From UBA4132 sp037133675 (GTDB lineage Bacteria; Pseudomonadota; Gammaproteobacteria; Methylococcales; Methylomonadaceae), in contig JBAXNR010000005.1 in the NCBI GenBank assembly GCA_037133675.1, positions 14,206-78,205 of the forward strand: a stretch of DNA of 64,000 nucleotides, in the 5' to 3' direction. Position 1 is the stretch's first letter. Each line of letters begins with the position of its first letter. The notes below the pieces were generated by a model. The model was not told where the DNA came from. It made no database searches and saw only the letters and a program-made list of their open reading frames with translations. The translations under genes and the position numbers were made by a program. This document shows positions 50,788-60,001 of the stretch, piece after piece.

Positions 50788-52158
50788 TTATTTCTCCTGT
50801 TTAACGGGGCGTTGCCAACCTGAAAGTGTAAACTGTTTTCCTCTGCTGAGCGTCAGTTGATTTTCAGGACAGTCTTTAGTGATTGTTGAACCTGCGCCAA
50901 TAGTCGCATTTTTACCAACGGTAACAGGGGCAACTAATTGGGTATCTGAACCTATAAACGCACCATCTTCAATGATGGTTCTGAATTTATTCACCCCATC
51001 ATAGTTACAGGTAATCGTACCTGCACCAATATTCACTTTACTGCCGATGGTAGTATCGCCAATATAACTGAGATGATTTATTTTACTACCTAGCCCGACG
51101 GTTGATTTTTTGATCTCGACAAAATTGCCAATATGGACATCATTGGCAAGTACCGCTTCAGGTCTTAATCTAGCAAATGGTCCAATACGACTATTATTGC
51201 CTATCACCGCATTCTCTATAATGCAGTTAGCGAAAATTTCGACATTATCACCAATAGTTGCATTTTTTATCAGGGTATTCGCGCCAATTTTGACGTTGCT
51301 ACCGATATAATTTTTACCTTCTAAAATTACATTGATGTCGATTTCTACGTCTTGTCCTAGCGATTCTATTGAGCCGCGAATATCAAAACGTGCTGGGTCG
51401 ATTAGGGTAACGCCTTGTTCCATTAGGTTACGCGCTTGCTGTAGTTGATAAACACGCTCTAGGTGGCTGAGCTGAATACGGTCATTCACACCTAGCACCT
51501 CATCTTCACTGTCTGCTTGACTGGTGATTATACTAATACCATCCGCAACTGCCATTTCGATCACGTCGGTTAGATAATATTCACCTTGGGCGTTATTATT
51601 ACCTAATCGAGTTAGCCATTGTTTTAGCTTATCACCTTGGACGGCTAAAATACCTGTATTGCCTTCGGTAATCAATTTTTCATCGGCTGTCGCGTCTTTT
51701 TGCTCAACAATTTTAGTCACTTTACCATCACTATTTCTGACTATTCTGCCATAGCCTGTTGGATTTTCAAGATTGACAGTCAGCAAGGCGAGAGATTGGT
51801 CGTTTACGTTGCCTAATAATTGTTTTATCGTGGCTAATTTTAATAAAGGAACATCGCCATACAGGATTAATACCGTGTCGCTATCAGCGATTTGATCGCT
51901 AACTTGTTGTACAGCGTGACCTGTACCGAGTTGTTGTTGTTGTTCAACCCAACTGGCATTTAAGTCTTTTAAGGTATCTGTAACCAATTCTGCACCGTGA
52001 CCGATAACGATTTTAATACTGTTATTTTCTATGTGGCTACTTGTGTCGTAAACGTGTTGCAGTAAGGGTTTATTCGCTATTTTATGCAGAACTTTAGGAA
52101 GCTCAGAACGCATACGCGTCCCTTTACCTGCCGCAAGAATAATGGTGGTAATTTTCAT
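50788..52158 (-). CDS. glmU: Bifunctional GlmU (GlcN-1-P acetyltransferase / GlcNAc-1-P uridyltransferase)
   Basis: This 456-residue enzyme has an N-terminal nucleotidyltransferase domain starting TTIILAAGKGTRMRSELPKVLH, with LLYGDVPLL, and a C-terminal left-handed beta-helix of hexapeptide repeats (IGDNVEIFANCIIENAVIGN, then GTITCNYDGVNKFRTIIEDG). It makes UDP-GlcNAc from the GlmS product after GlmM. Here it sits between atpC and glmS; atp-glmU-glmS is the usual gammaproteobacterial order. A terminator-like hairpin separates it from atpC, so partial read-through probably sets the relative levels. Confidence 0.98.
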   Translation of the reverse strand: MKITTIILAAGKGTRMRSELPKVLHKIANKPLLQHVYDTSSHIENNSIKIVIGHGAELVTDTLKDLNASWVEQQQQLGTGHAVQQVSDQIADSDTVLILYGDVPLLKLATIKQLLGNVNDQSLALLTVNLENPTGYGRIVRNSDGKVTKIVEQKDATADEKLITEGNTGILAVQGDKLKQWLTRLGNNNAQGEYYLTDVIEMAVADGISIITSQADSEDEVLGVNDRIQLSHLERVYQLQQARNLMEQGVTLIDPARFDIRGSIESLGQDVEIDINVILEGKNYIGSNVKIGANTLIKNATIGDNVEIFANCIIENAVIGNNSRIGPFARLRPEAVLANDVHIGNFVEIKKSTVGLGSKINHLSYIGDTTIGSKVNIGAGTITCNYDGVNKFRTIIEDGAFIGSDTQLVAPVTVGKNATIGAGSTITKDCPENQLTLSRGKQFTLSGWQRPVKQEK

Positions 52159-52175
52159 GTTATTTCCTGTTAAAC

Positions 52176-52215
52176 AAAAAAAAGCCCGATAGCGTAGTGT
52201 ACGTTATCAGGCTTT
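52176..52215 (-). terminator. Terminator-like hairpin between atpC and glmU
   Basis: Read on the minus strand, AAAAGCCTGATAACG and CGCTATCGGGCTTTT form a long A/T-flanked stem with loop TACACTA, with a T-run after. It ends the atp message after atpC, perhaps partially, since glmU follows 17 bp later. Confidence 0.75.
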
Positions 52216-52250
52216 TAAAAATTATAAAAACGTGTAAATTCTCGTTTTTA

Positions 52251-52673
52251 TTATTTGTTACGTTTTCTCAGTCTATCCAGCATTTTTAACTGCATCATAG
52301 CTTGAGCCAATTGGGCTTGTGCCTGTCCGTAATCCATTTTACCGCTCTTATCTTCCAGAGCTTCTTCGGCTTTTACTTTGGCTTGTAACGCAGCTGCTTC
52401 ATCAATATCTTTTGCTCTTATCGCGGTATCAGCTAGAATAATAACCATGTGTGGTTGTACTTCGATAAGTCCACCTGATACATAAAAATGAGGGTCTTCA
52501 TTATCAGAGGTTTTAAGTCTAACTTCACCAGCTTTAAGCTTTGATATTAAGGGGGCATGACGCGGTGAAATACCCACTTCACCCATTTCAGCGGGTGCAA
52601 ATACCATCTCCGCGCTACCCGAAAATATTTCTTTTTCCGCGCTTACGATGTCTACATGTACGGTCATGGTCAT
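52251..52673 (-). CDS. atpC: ATP synthase F1 epsilon subunit
   Basis: This 140-residue protein has the beta-sandwich start (VHVDIVSAEKEIFSGSAEMVFAPAEMGEVGISPRHAPL) and a C-terminal helical hairpin (AALQAKVKAEEALEDK) that inhibits the enzyme. It is the last gene of the atp operon in the standard order, separated from atpD by 94 bp containing a hairpin, and followed by the terminator at 52176. Confidence 0.97.
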   Translation of the reverse strand: MTMTVHVDIVSAEKEIFSGSAEMVFAPAEMGEVGISPRHAPLISKLKAGEVRLKTSDNEDPHFYVSGGLIEVQPHMVIILADTAIRAKDIDEAAALQAKVKAEEALEDKSGKMDYGQAQAQLAQAMMQLKMLDRLRKRNK

Positions 52674-52737
52674 AGTCGTTACCGTTTCGTTTTGATGTGC
52701 ATTTCTAATGCTGCCTACGCAGCAGTGAACTATAAAC

Positions 52738-52760
52738 GGTGGGCAAAACAGCTGCCCACC
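52738..52760. repeat. Hairpin in the atpD-atpC spacer
   Basis: GGTGGGCA (52738-52745) pairs with TGCCCACC (52753-52760) around AAACAGC. It shares the GTGGGCA word with the ends of the 2078-2233 element. It is located inside the operon, so it may affect the atpD/atpC ratio or message stability. Confidence 0.6.
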
Positions 52761-52767
52761 CTACATC

Positions 52768-54144
52768 TTACATAGCCTTCGCTTTTTCTAATACTTCGTC
52801 GATAGTGCCGACCATATAAAAAGCTTGTTCTGGAATTGTATCGTATTCGCCGCTAATAATGCCCTTAAAACCAGCAATGGTATCTTTTAAGGATACATAT
52901 TTACCTGGTGAGCCTGTAAAGACTTCGGCAACAAAGAACGGTTGTGACATGAAACGCTGAACTTTACGCGCTCTAGTTACCGATAATTTGTCTTCTTCTG
53001 ATAATTCGTCCATACCCAAGATAGCGATAATGTCGCGTAATTCTTTGTAACGTTGCAAGATACCTTGCACACTACGCGCAACATCATAATGATCTTGACC
53101 AATGACTAACGGATCAAGCTGACGACTGGTTGAATCTAACGGATCAATCGCAGGATAAATACCTAATTCAGCAATTTGTCGTGACAGTACCACGGTTGCA
53201 TCTAAGTGAGCAAAAGTCGTAGCAGGTGATGGATCTGTTAAGTCATCCGCTGGGACATAAACCGCTTGGATAGAAGTAATCGAACCTGTTTTAGTCGAAG
53301 TAATACGCTCTTGTAATACGCCCATTTCTTCAGCTAATGTTGGCTGATAACCTACCGCTGATGGCATACGACCTAATAACGCTGATACTTCTGTTCCCGC
53401 TAAGGTATAACGATAGATGTTATCCACGAAGAACAACACATCACGCCCTTCATCACGGAAATATTCCGCCATTGTTAAACCTGTCAAGGCAACGCGCAAT
53501 CTATTTCCAGGTGGCTCGTTCATTTGACCATAGACTAACGATACTTTGTCGATAACGTTAGAATCTGTCATTTCATGATAGAAGTCGTTACCTTCACGCG
53601 TCCGTTCACCCACACCTGCAAACACTGAAAAGCCACTGTGTTCAATCGCGATGTTACGAATAAGCTCCATCATGTTGACGGTTTTACCTACTCCCGCACC
53701 ACCGAATAAACCGACTTTACCGCCTTTAGTAAAAGGGCAAACTAAGTCGATAACTTTAATACCTGTTTCTAATAGTTCATTGGCAGCGGCTTGTTCAGCA
53801 TAGCTAGGTGCATCACGATGAATACCCCACATACTTTTTGCGCCGATAGGTCCTTTTTCGTCTATGGGTTCACCCAAGACATTCATAATACGACCTAACG
53901 TTTCTTGACCGACGGGTACAGTAATCGCGGCGTGGGTATTAATAACGACTAAGCCTCTGCTTAAGCCATCGGTACTACCCATCGCAATAGTTCTGACTAC
54001 ACCATCACCGAGTTGTTGCTGCACTTCCAGCACCAAGCCTTTTGTTTCTACTTTTAATGCGTCATATACTTTGGGGAGTTCTTCGCGTGAAAATTCCACG
54101 TCAACGACTGCACCAATAATCTGAACGATTTTACCCGAACTCAT
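52768..54144 (-). CDS. atpD: ATP synthase F1 beta subunit
   Basis: This 458-residue catalytic subunit shows the P-loop GLFGGAGVGKTVNMMELI, then FAGVGERTREGND, DNIYRYTLAGTEVSALLGRMPSA and SRQIAELGIYPAIDPLDSTSR. All catalytic motifs are intact. It lies 38 bp after atpG and upstream of atpC in the canonical order on the minus strand. It is one of the best-conserved proteins of the window. Confidence 0.98.
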   Translation of the reverse strand: MSSGKIVQIIGAVVDVEFSREELPKVYDALKVETKGLVLEVQQQLGDGVVRTIAMGSTDGLSRGLVVINTHAAITVPVGQETLGRIMNVLGEPIDEKGPIGAKSMWGIHRDAPSYAEQAAANELLETGIKVIDLVCPFTKGGKVGLFGGAGVGKTVNMMELIRNIAIEHSGFSVFAGVGERTREGNDFYHEMTDSNVIDKVSLVYGQMNEPPGNRLRVALTGLTMAEYFRDEGRDVLFFVDNIYRYTLAGTEVSALLGRMPSAVGYQPTLAEEMGVLQERITSTKTGSITSIQAVYVPADDLTDPSPATTFAHLDATVVLSRQIAELGIYPAIDPLDSTSRQLDPLVIGQDHYDVARSVQGILQRYKELRDIIAILGMDELSEEDKLSVTRARKVQRFMSQPFFVAEVFTGSPGKYVSLKDTIAGFKGIISGEYDTIPEQAFYMVGTIDEVLEKAKAM

Positions 54145-54182
54145 TCTGTGTCCTCTTGTATTGTGTTGTTAGTGCAGGGGTT

Positions 54183-55046
54183 TTAAACAGCGGCGGCACC
54201 AGCAACAATTTCTGAAATTTCCTGAGTGATAGCGCCTTGTCTGGCTTTATTGTAAATCAGTTGCAATTCATTGATAAGATTGCCTGCGTTATCCGAAGCA
54301 CTCTTCATTGCAACCATTCTAGCAGCCTGTTCACACGCATTGTTCTCAACCAGCCCCTGATAAACGATGGACTCAATATAACGAATCAATAAATAATCCA
54401 GCACTTCTTTAGCATCTGGCTCATAAATGTAATCCCAATGACCTTTTAGATTTTGATCCAGCTCACACGCGACCACAGGCAGTAATTGTTGAATTATTGG
54501 GTTTTGCGTCATGCTATTAACGAATTCATTATTGATAACATGCAGTTCATCAATACGCCCTTCGTTATAAGCATCTAGCATAATCTTAATGACTCCGACA
54601 ATATCTTGCAGATGCGGAATATCACCCAATTTAGCTACACGGCCAACAACATTAACTTTTGCATTGCTAAAAAAACCAGCTGCCTTACTGCCAATGGTCG
54701 CAATATCAACTTCGATACCATCCTTATTCCATTGCGCTAAATGCGTGAGGGATTTTCTAAACAAATTGGAATTTAATCCACCACACAAACCCTTATCAGA
54801 ACTCACCACGATAACGCCGACGCGTTTTACTTCACGTTGAATAAGAAACGAATGTTGATACTCTGGGTTTGCCTGTGCTAAATGCTTAATAATTCGAGCA
54901 ATCTTTTTAGAGTAGGGGCGTGTTGCCTGCATTCTGTCTTTTGTTTTACGCATTCTACTGGCGGCAATTTTTTCCATTGCGCGAGTAATTTTTTGAGTAT
55001 TTTTAATACTCGCAATCTTAGTGCGTATTTCTTTACCAACAGCCAT
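54183..55046 (-). CDS. atpG: ATP synthase F1 gamma subunit
   Basis: This 287-residue rotor subunit has the N-terminal coiled coil (KEIRTKIASIKNTQKITRAMEKIAASRMRK) and the C-terminal helix (RMVAMKSASDNAGNLINELQLIYNKARQ), with SSDKGLCGGLN in between. The length is normal. It is 12 bp downstream of atpA. Confidence 0.98.
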   Translation of the reverse strand: MAVGKEIRTKIASIKNTQKITRAMEKIAASRMRKTKDRMQATRPYSKKIARIIKHLAQANPEYQHSFLIQREVKRVGVIVVSSDKGLCGGLNSNLFRKSLTHLAQWNKDGIEVDIATIGSKAAGFFSNAKVNVVGRVAKLGDIPHLQDIVGVIKIMLDAYNEGRIDELHVINNEFVNSMTQNPIIQQLLPVVACELDQNLKGHWDYIYEPDAKEVLDYLLIRYIESIVYQGLVENNACEQAARMVAMKSASDNAGNLINELQLIYNKARQGAITQEISEIVAGAAAV

Positions 55047-55058
55047 AAGGAGACCCTT

Positions 55059-56600
55059 TTACCAACTATGCGTTTTAACGAAAGTTTCAATAGCCGCTCT
55101 TATGCTACTACTGATTTCATTACTAAAATCACCTGTGGCATTAATGCTGTCCATCAACTCAGACTGCTCTGATTTCATGTACAACAATAAAGCAGCTTCA
55201 AAAGCGAGTACTTTTTTGATTTCAACGCTATCGAGAAAACCTTCGTTAGCGGCAAACAATGACACGGCCATTTGTGCAACTGACATCGGCGAATATTGAT
55301 TTTGTTTCATCAATTCCGTTACCCGTTGACCACGCTCTAATTGTTTGCGGGTGTTTTCATCTAAGTCCGAAGCAAACTGAGCAAACGCAGCTAATTCACG
55401 GTATTGCGCTAAGTCTAAACGAGTACCACCACCTAGCTTTTTAATAATCTTAGTTTGTGCCGCGCCACCTACTCGCGATACTGATAAGCCCGCATTCACC
55501 GCAGGACGTATGCCTGAGTTAAACAAGCTACTTTCTAAGAAAATTTGACCATCGGTAATAGAAATCACGTTAGTCGGTACGAATGCCGATACGTCACCAC
55601 CTTGAGTTTCAATAATTGGTAAGGCAGTCAACGAACCTGTTTTCCCTTTTACTTTGCCGTCAGTCAGTCTTTCAACTTCATGAGCACTAATACGAGAAGC
55701 TCTTTCCAATAAACGGGAATGTAAATAGAAAACGTCACCTGGATACGCTTCACGACCTGGTGGACGACGTAATAACAGCGAAATTTGACGATACGCCCAT
55801 GCTTGTTTAGTTAAGTCATCATAAATGATTAACGCATCTTCGCCACGGTCTCTAAAAAACTCACCCATCGAACAACCTGTATAAGGTGCAATGAATTGTA
55901 ATGCCGCTGATTCTGACGCAGAAGCCACGACCACAATGGTATGAGCCATCGCACCGTGTTCTTCTAACTTGCGTACCACATTAGCAACAGATGAACGTTT
56001 TTGTCCAATCGCCACATAGATACATTTAATACCAGTACCTTTTTGATTAATGATGGCATCAATCGCAATCGCTGTTTTACCTGTTTGTCTGTCACCGATG
56101 ATTAACTCACGTTGACCACGACCGACAGGAACCATTGCATCAATTGATTTCAAGCCTAATTGTACAGGTTGATCCACTGATTGACGGCTAATTACCCCAG
56201 GAGCAATTTTTTCGATAGGTGCAGTTTCGGTGGTATTGATTGCACCTTTGCCATCAATCGGATTACCTAGCGCGTCAACAACGCGACCTAGCAAGGCTTC
56301 ACCGACGGGTACTTCTAAAATTTTGCCTGTACATTTAACGGTATCGCCTTCAGAAATATGTTGATAGGCACCTAATATCACCACACCAACTGAATCTCTT
56401 TCGAGGTTTAATGCCATACCAAAGGTGTTACCTGGAAATTCCAGCATCTCACCTTGCATTGCTTCTGACAAACCATGTACGCGTACAATACCGTCAGTTA
56501 CACTGACAACTGTACCTTCTGTGTGCGCTTCGGCACTCAGGTTAAAGTTTTCGATCTTCTTTTTAATCAGATCGCTTATTTCAGATGGGTTTAATTGCAT
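55059..56600 (-). CDS. atpA: ATP synthase F1 alpha subunit
   Basis: This 513-residue regulatory subunit shows the P-loop GDRQTGKTAIAID, VYVAIGQKRSSVANVVRKLE-type sequence, and ITDGQIFLESSLFNSGIRPAVNAGLSVSRVGGAAQ. The adenine-nucleotide site is non-catalytic, as normal. Its start is 15 bp after the atpH stop. It is fully consistent with gammaproteobacterial AtpA. Confidence 0.98.
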   Translation of the reverse strand: MQLNPSEISDLIKKKIENFNLSAEAHTEGTVVSVTDGIVRVHGLSEAMQGEMLEFPGNTFGMALNLERDSVGVVILGAYQHISEGDTVKCTGKILEVPVGEALLGRVVDALGNPIDGKGAINTTETAPIEKIAPGVISRQSVDQPVQLGLKSIDAMVPVGRGQRELIIGDRQTGKTAIAIDAIINQKGTGIKCIYVAIGQKRSSVANVVRKLEEHGAMAHTIVVVASASESAALQFIAPYTGCSMGEFFRDRGEDALIIYDDLTKQAWAYRQISLLLRRPPGREAYPGDVFYLHSRLLERASRISAHEVERLTDGKVKGKTGSLTALPIIETQGGDVSAFVPTNVISITDGQIFLESSLFNSGIRPAVNAGLSVSRVGGAAQTKIIKKLGGGTRLDLAQYRELAAFAQFASDLDENTRKQLERGQRVTELMKQNQYSPMSVAQMAVSLFAANEGFLDSVEIKKVLAFEAALLLYMKSEQSELMDSINATGDFSNEISSSIRAAIETFVKTHSW

Positions 56601-56615
56601 GTGCTATTCTCACTC

Positions 56616-57149
56616 TCACTGTAGAGTTTTTTGCATGTGTTGAAGCTGGCCTCTAATAGAACCGTCAATCACTCGGTCGCCTGCGCGTACCAGAACACCA
56701 CCAATTAACGATTTATCTATGGTGACATTCATGTTGACTTTTTTACCTAGGGTCTTTTCCAGAGTTGAAGCAAACTTAGCCTTTTCTTCTTTGGAAAAGG
56801 CGTAAGCAACAAAGGCTTCAACATCGACATAACCTGCATCTTCTGTCTTATAGGCTTCAAAAAGCGTAGCAATGACAGGAGCTAGGGTCAGACGATTATT
56901 GTGAACCAGTAGCTGGAGAAGATTTTCAGCTTCTACATCTACTTGCCCTTGGCAAATATCCAACACGAGTGCGGACAATGCTTGCTTGTCTATTTTTGGA
57001 TTATCGATTACCACAGAAATGTCTGTATTACTTAGGACAGCTGATATAAAAGCCAAATTTTCAGACCATTTTTTAGTCGAATCGGTCTCTTTGGCTCTTT
57101 TAAACACTGCTACCGCATAAGGTCGTGCTAATGTTGCCAGTTCGCTCAT
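56616..57149 (-). CDS. atpH: ATP synthase F1 delta subunit
   Basis: This 177-residue stalk subunit has an N-terminal helical domain (LATLARPYAVAVFKRAKE) and a C-terminal part typical of OSCP/delta (NVTIDKSLIGGVLVRAGDRVIDGSIRGQLQ). It connects F1 to the b subunit. It follows atpF by 2 bp. Confidence 0.96.
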   Translation of the reverse strand: MSELATLARPYAVAVFKRAKETDSTKKWSENLAFISAVLSNTDISVVIDNPKIDKQALSALVLDICQGQVDVEAENLLQLLVHNNRLTLAPVIATLFEAYKTEDAGYVDVEAFVAYAFSKEEKAKFASTLEKTLGKKVNMNVTIDKSLIGGVLVRAGDRVIDGSIRGQLQHMQKTLQ

Positions 57150-57151
57150 AC

Positions 57152-57625
57152 TTAACCTAATTGACTAGAGACTTTACTTATGATGTTTTGATGCTTGGCT
57201 TTATCAATTTCGGCACCCAGAATTTGTTCTGCGGCACTGAATGCTAAAGTGGCGATCTCTTGACGCAAGCTTTCTCTCGCTTGGTGTATTTCTTGTTCAA
57301 TCTGCGCTTTTGCTGCCAGAATCATCCGATCCCCTTCTTTCTTACCAAGGTCTTTGGATTCTTCAATCAGTTCATTGGCGCGTTTTTGAGCTTGGTTGAC
57401 AATCTCTGAAGACTGCTCTTTGGCTTCTTTGATAACATTCTTGGCTTTTTTCTCAGCCAAGTGCATGTTTTCTTGACCTTTTTCAGCCGCAGCCAAACCA
57501 TCAGCAATTTTTTTTCTACGTTCTTCTAACGAGTCAAATAAAGGCGGCCAAATATACTTCATGGTAAACCATACCAGAAGTGTAAAGGTAATCATTTGCC
57601 CAATCAGAGTAGCATTGATGCTCAC
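57152..57625 (-). CDS. atpF: ATP synthase Fo subunit b
   Basis: This 157-residue subunit has one N-terminal membrane helix (MITFTLLVWFTMKYIWPPLF) and then a long charged helix of the peripheral stalk. It is followed 2 bp later by atpH and preceded by atpE with 41 bp between. Confidence 0.97.
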   Translation of the reverse strand: MSINATLIGQMITFTLLVWFTMKYIWPPLFDSLEERRKKIADGLAAAEKGQENMHLAEKKAKNVIKEAKEQSSEIVNQAQKRANELIEESKDLGKKEGDRMILAAKAQIEQEIHQARESLRQEIATLAFSAAEQILGAEIDKAKHQNIISKVSSQLG

Positions 57626-57666
57626 GATGCGTTCCTCTTGTTGCTATTAAAGTTAGACAGTTGGAA

Positions 57667-57954
57667 TTAACCCGCAGCTGCCGCTGTTACCGCAGATAGG
57701 AATGGGTTTGCGAAAGTAAAGAATAACGCCAAACCAACACCAATCATCGTTACCGCATCTAATAAACCTGCAACAACAAACATTTTAACTTGTAGCATAG
57801 GTACCATCTCAGGTTGACGCGCCGCGCCTTCTAAGAATTTTCCGCCCAACAGACCGAAACCGATCGCTGTTCCTAACGCACCCATACCAAGAACCAGACC
57901 GACTGCAATAGCAGTCATGCCTTGTACATCAGCGATTAATCTTGCAATTTCCAT
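57667..57954 (-). CDS. atpE: ATP synthase Fo subunit c
   Basis: This 95-residue proteolipid is two membrane helices linked by a polar loop (GAARQPEM). The proton-binding acid is in GLLDAVTMIGVGLALFF, the E. coli-type Asp position, and no Na+-coordinating motif is evident, so H+ coupling is likely. N- and C-termini are slightly longer than in E. coli (79 residues). Confidence 0.96.
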   Translation of the reverse strand: MEIARLIADVQGMTAIAVGLVLGMGALGTAIGFGLLGGKFLEGAARQPEMVPMLQVKMFVVAGLLDAVTMIGVGLALFFTFANPFLSAVTAAAAG

Positions 57955-57998
57955 GAAACCTCCAAACGGTTAATTTAAGTGATAAAAAAGTAAAACTA

Positions 57999-58772
57999 TT
58001 AATGATCTTCGTGTGCCATACTCAGGTAAACAATCGTTAGTACCATGAAAATAAAGGCTTGAAGCGTGATAATTAAAATATGGAAAATTGCCCACGGAAA
58101 ACTTAGTACAGGTTGTAAATACCAAGGCAACAAAGCAATCAAAATAAAGATTAATTCCCCTGCATACAGATTACCAAATAGACGTAATGCCAGTGAAATA
58201 GGTTTGGCAATTTCTTCGACCAATTTTAGTAGCAAATTGAACGGTAACAACCAAGGTCCAAAGGGTTGAAACATTAACTCTTTTGCAAAACCCCAAGGAC
58301 CTTTTATTTTAATACTGTAAAAAATAATCAAACAAAATACCGAGATGGACATGGCAAATGTCGCATTCAAATCAGTACTTGGTACGACACGCAAATATTC
58401 AAGCCCCATCAATGAACCGACTAGCGGGAATATATCGACAGGGAATAAATCCATGAAGTTCCATAAAAATATCCAGCAAAAAATAGTCAGTGCTAAGGGA
58501 GCTATTAATTGACTGCGCCCATGAAAACTATCCTTCACTTGCTGATCGACAAATTCAATCAGCATTTCAGCAAAACTTTGCACTAAGTTAGGCACACCCG
58601 ATGTAGCTTTTTCTGCGGCAGTTTTAAAAAACCAGAGAAACAACCCACCTAAAACGGCCGAAAAAAACAAAGTATCCAGATGCAGCGTCCAAAAACCTTC
58701 ACCCACATGTAACGGCGTTAAATGATGGATGATATAACCAGTTGCACCTTCGGCGTGAGCTTCAGTAGCCAT
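57999..58772 (-). CDS. atpB: ATP synthase Fo subunit a
   Basis: This 257-residue multi-helix membrane protein has the essential arginine in ISLALRLFGNLYAGELI near residue 210, and an N-terminal tail starting MATEAHAEGATGYIIHHLTP. It forms the proton half-channels with the c ring. Overlapping or closely spaced genes on both sides keep it in the operon. Confidence 0.97.
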   Translation of the reverse strand: MATEAHAEGATGYIIHHLTPLHVGEGFWTLHLDTLFFSAVLGGLFLWFFKTAAEKATSGVPNLVQSFAEMLIEFVDQQVKDSFHGRSQLIAPLALTIFCWIFLWNFMDLFPVDIFPLVGSLMGLEYLRVVPSTDLNATFAMSISVFCLIIFYSIKIKGPWGFAKELMFQPFGPWLLPFNLLLKLVEEIAKPISLALRLFGNLYAGELIFILIALLPWYLQPVLSFPWAIFHILIITLQAFIFMVLTIVYLSMAHEDH

Positions 58773-58796
58773 CGTTCCTCTCTTTAAAAAATAATG

Positions 58797-59168
58797 TCAA
58801 CGCATTAATAATGCGAACCAAAAAACCGATAACGCTGCTATATAACTAACTAACAGCGGTAATATTTGTATGTTTGGGACTTGAAAAATTATCATAAAAA
58901 GTGCGCCAGTTAATAACAATTTTCCTGACTCACCTGCATAAAAAGAATTAACAATTTTTCTGGCTTCTTGTCCCGCTGATCGGTGTATTCGCAGTGCAAA
59001 ATACAGATTAGGAACAAAAGCAGCCATGCCACCTAACATTGCAGATAAGACTTGCTGTTCGTTTCCTTTAACCGCAAAGCCAGCGGTAATAGTCAATATT
59101 ATCAAAATTTGATAACCCAGTATCTTAACGACAGTAGAGTATTTTCTATCTGTCACATGACTCTCCAA
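58797..59168 (-). CDS. atpI: ATP synthase accessory subunit I
   Basis: This 123-residue protein has four short hydrophobic segments and a MLGGMAAFVPNLYFALRIH motif found in AtpI/UncI proteins, which help assemble the c ring. It is the first gene of the atp operon, 24 bp upstream of atpB. The operon promoter should lie just before 59168, but no clear -35/-10 pair stands out. Confidence 0.93.
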   Translation of the reverse strand: MESHVTDRKYSTVVKILGYQILIILTITAGFAVKGNEQQVLSAMLGGMAAFVPNLYFALRIHRSAGQEARKIVNSFYAGESGKLLLTGALFMIIFQVPNIQILPLLVSYIAALSVFWFALLMR

Positions 59169-59305
59169 ACGTAATAGCTGATGAATTATAGCTATCAGAG
59201 TTCATTAAATCAAGATTTGACCATTTTCTGGACAATATCCTTGTATTATTTAGTCGCAAGTACGTCTGGTAGCGGGTTAAACCTAAATTATAGCGATATT
59301 AATAA

Positions 59306-59333
59306 ATGCCAGTCCTTTAAAGGACTGGCATTA
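59306..59333. repeat. Perfect 28-bp palindrome
   Basis: AATGCCAGTCCTTT and its exact complement AAAGGACTGGCATT form a self-complementary palindrome. It shares its core with the palindrome in the ATP-grasp gene at 23442-23475. It lies 140 bp upstream of atpI, in the 59169-60001 spacer, which contains no gene. Confidence 0.8.
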
Positions 59334-59450
59334 ATACTCAAAAGTAAAAACAACAGATTTAACTCACTACCATACATTTATTGTTTAAACCTTGTCCACA
59401 TTGAAATCCATAGTTTTAGTTAGTCGCAAGTACAGCCGTTGTTTAAATTC

Positions 59451-59900
59451 CGTCCACATTAAAATCCATAGTTTTAGTGCATCCTTAGTTGGGCATTAAG
59501 CCGCTCATATTTTGATAAGCTCCGCACAAACGACTTAACCTAAAACTACTGGTTTCTGAATAGACTCAGCTTATTGCTCCAATCATGAAAAGACGTATAT
59601 TTTTGTCACATAGTGACAAAAATATACACACCTGATGCCTAATAAAGAAGAGAGAAAACACAAAAATACAATAATATCAATATATTACCTACACCTAAAC
59701 TAGGTTTTACATTATTGGCATTGAATATGCTGTTTTCGTAGAATGACAAATAAAGTTGTGAAGATGACTAAACTACGTCCACATTGAAATCCATAGTTTT
59801 TAGTGCGTCCTTAGTTGGGCGTTAATCCGTTCATATTTCGACAAGCTCCGCACAAACGGCTTAACCTAAAACTATTGGTTTCTGAATAGACGCAGCTTAT
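59451..59900. repeat. Pair of 125-bp direct repeats (59451-59574 and 59776-59900)
   Basis: Both copies read CGTCCACATT.AAATCCATAG, continue through CTTAGTTGGGC and GCTCCGCACAAACG and end TCTGAATAGAC.CAGCTTAT, differing at only about a dozen positions. A third, partial copy of the first 26 bp lies at 59395-59420. The 200 bp between the full copies carries the hairpin at 59595-59627. No ORF is seen in either copy. Confidence 0.8.
59595..59627. repeat. Perfect 15-bp stem hairpin
   Basis: GTATATTTTTGTCAC (59595-59609), loop ATA, GTGACAAAAATATAC (59613-59627). It sits between the two 125-bp direct repeats. A transcription-ending function is possible, but no gene ends nearby; a protein-binding site or the end of an inserted element is equally possible. 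Confidence 0.65.
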
Positions 59901-60001
59901 AGTAAAAAATTCATCTTAGGATTGTGTTTTGTTCAATCTCGACTATTTTTAAAGTAGTAATCACTGTTATTTCAGAATTTAAATTTTTAGGAATCGCCAT
60001 C

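Noticed and set aside
50787..50830. A glmS ribozyme between glmU and glmS
   Set aside because: Only one base separates the two coding sequences, so there is no room for such an element.
59181..59423. An 80-codon plus-strand frame in the spacer before the adhesin
   Set aside because: It overlaps a perfect palindrome and the partial copy of a direct repeat, has no ribosome binding site, and its translation is low-complexity.
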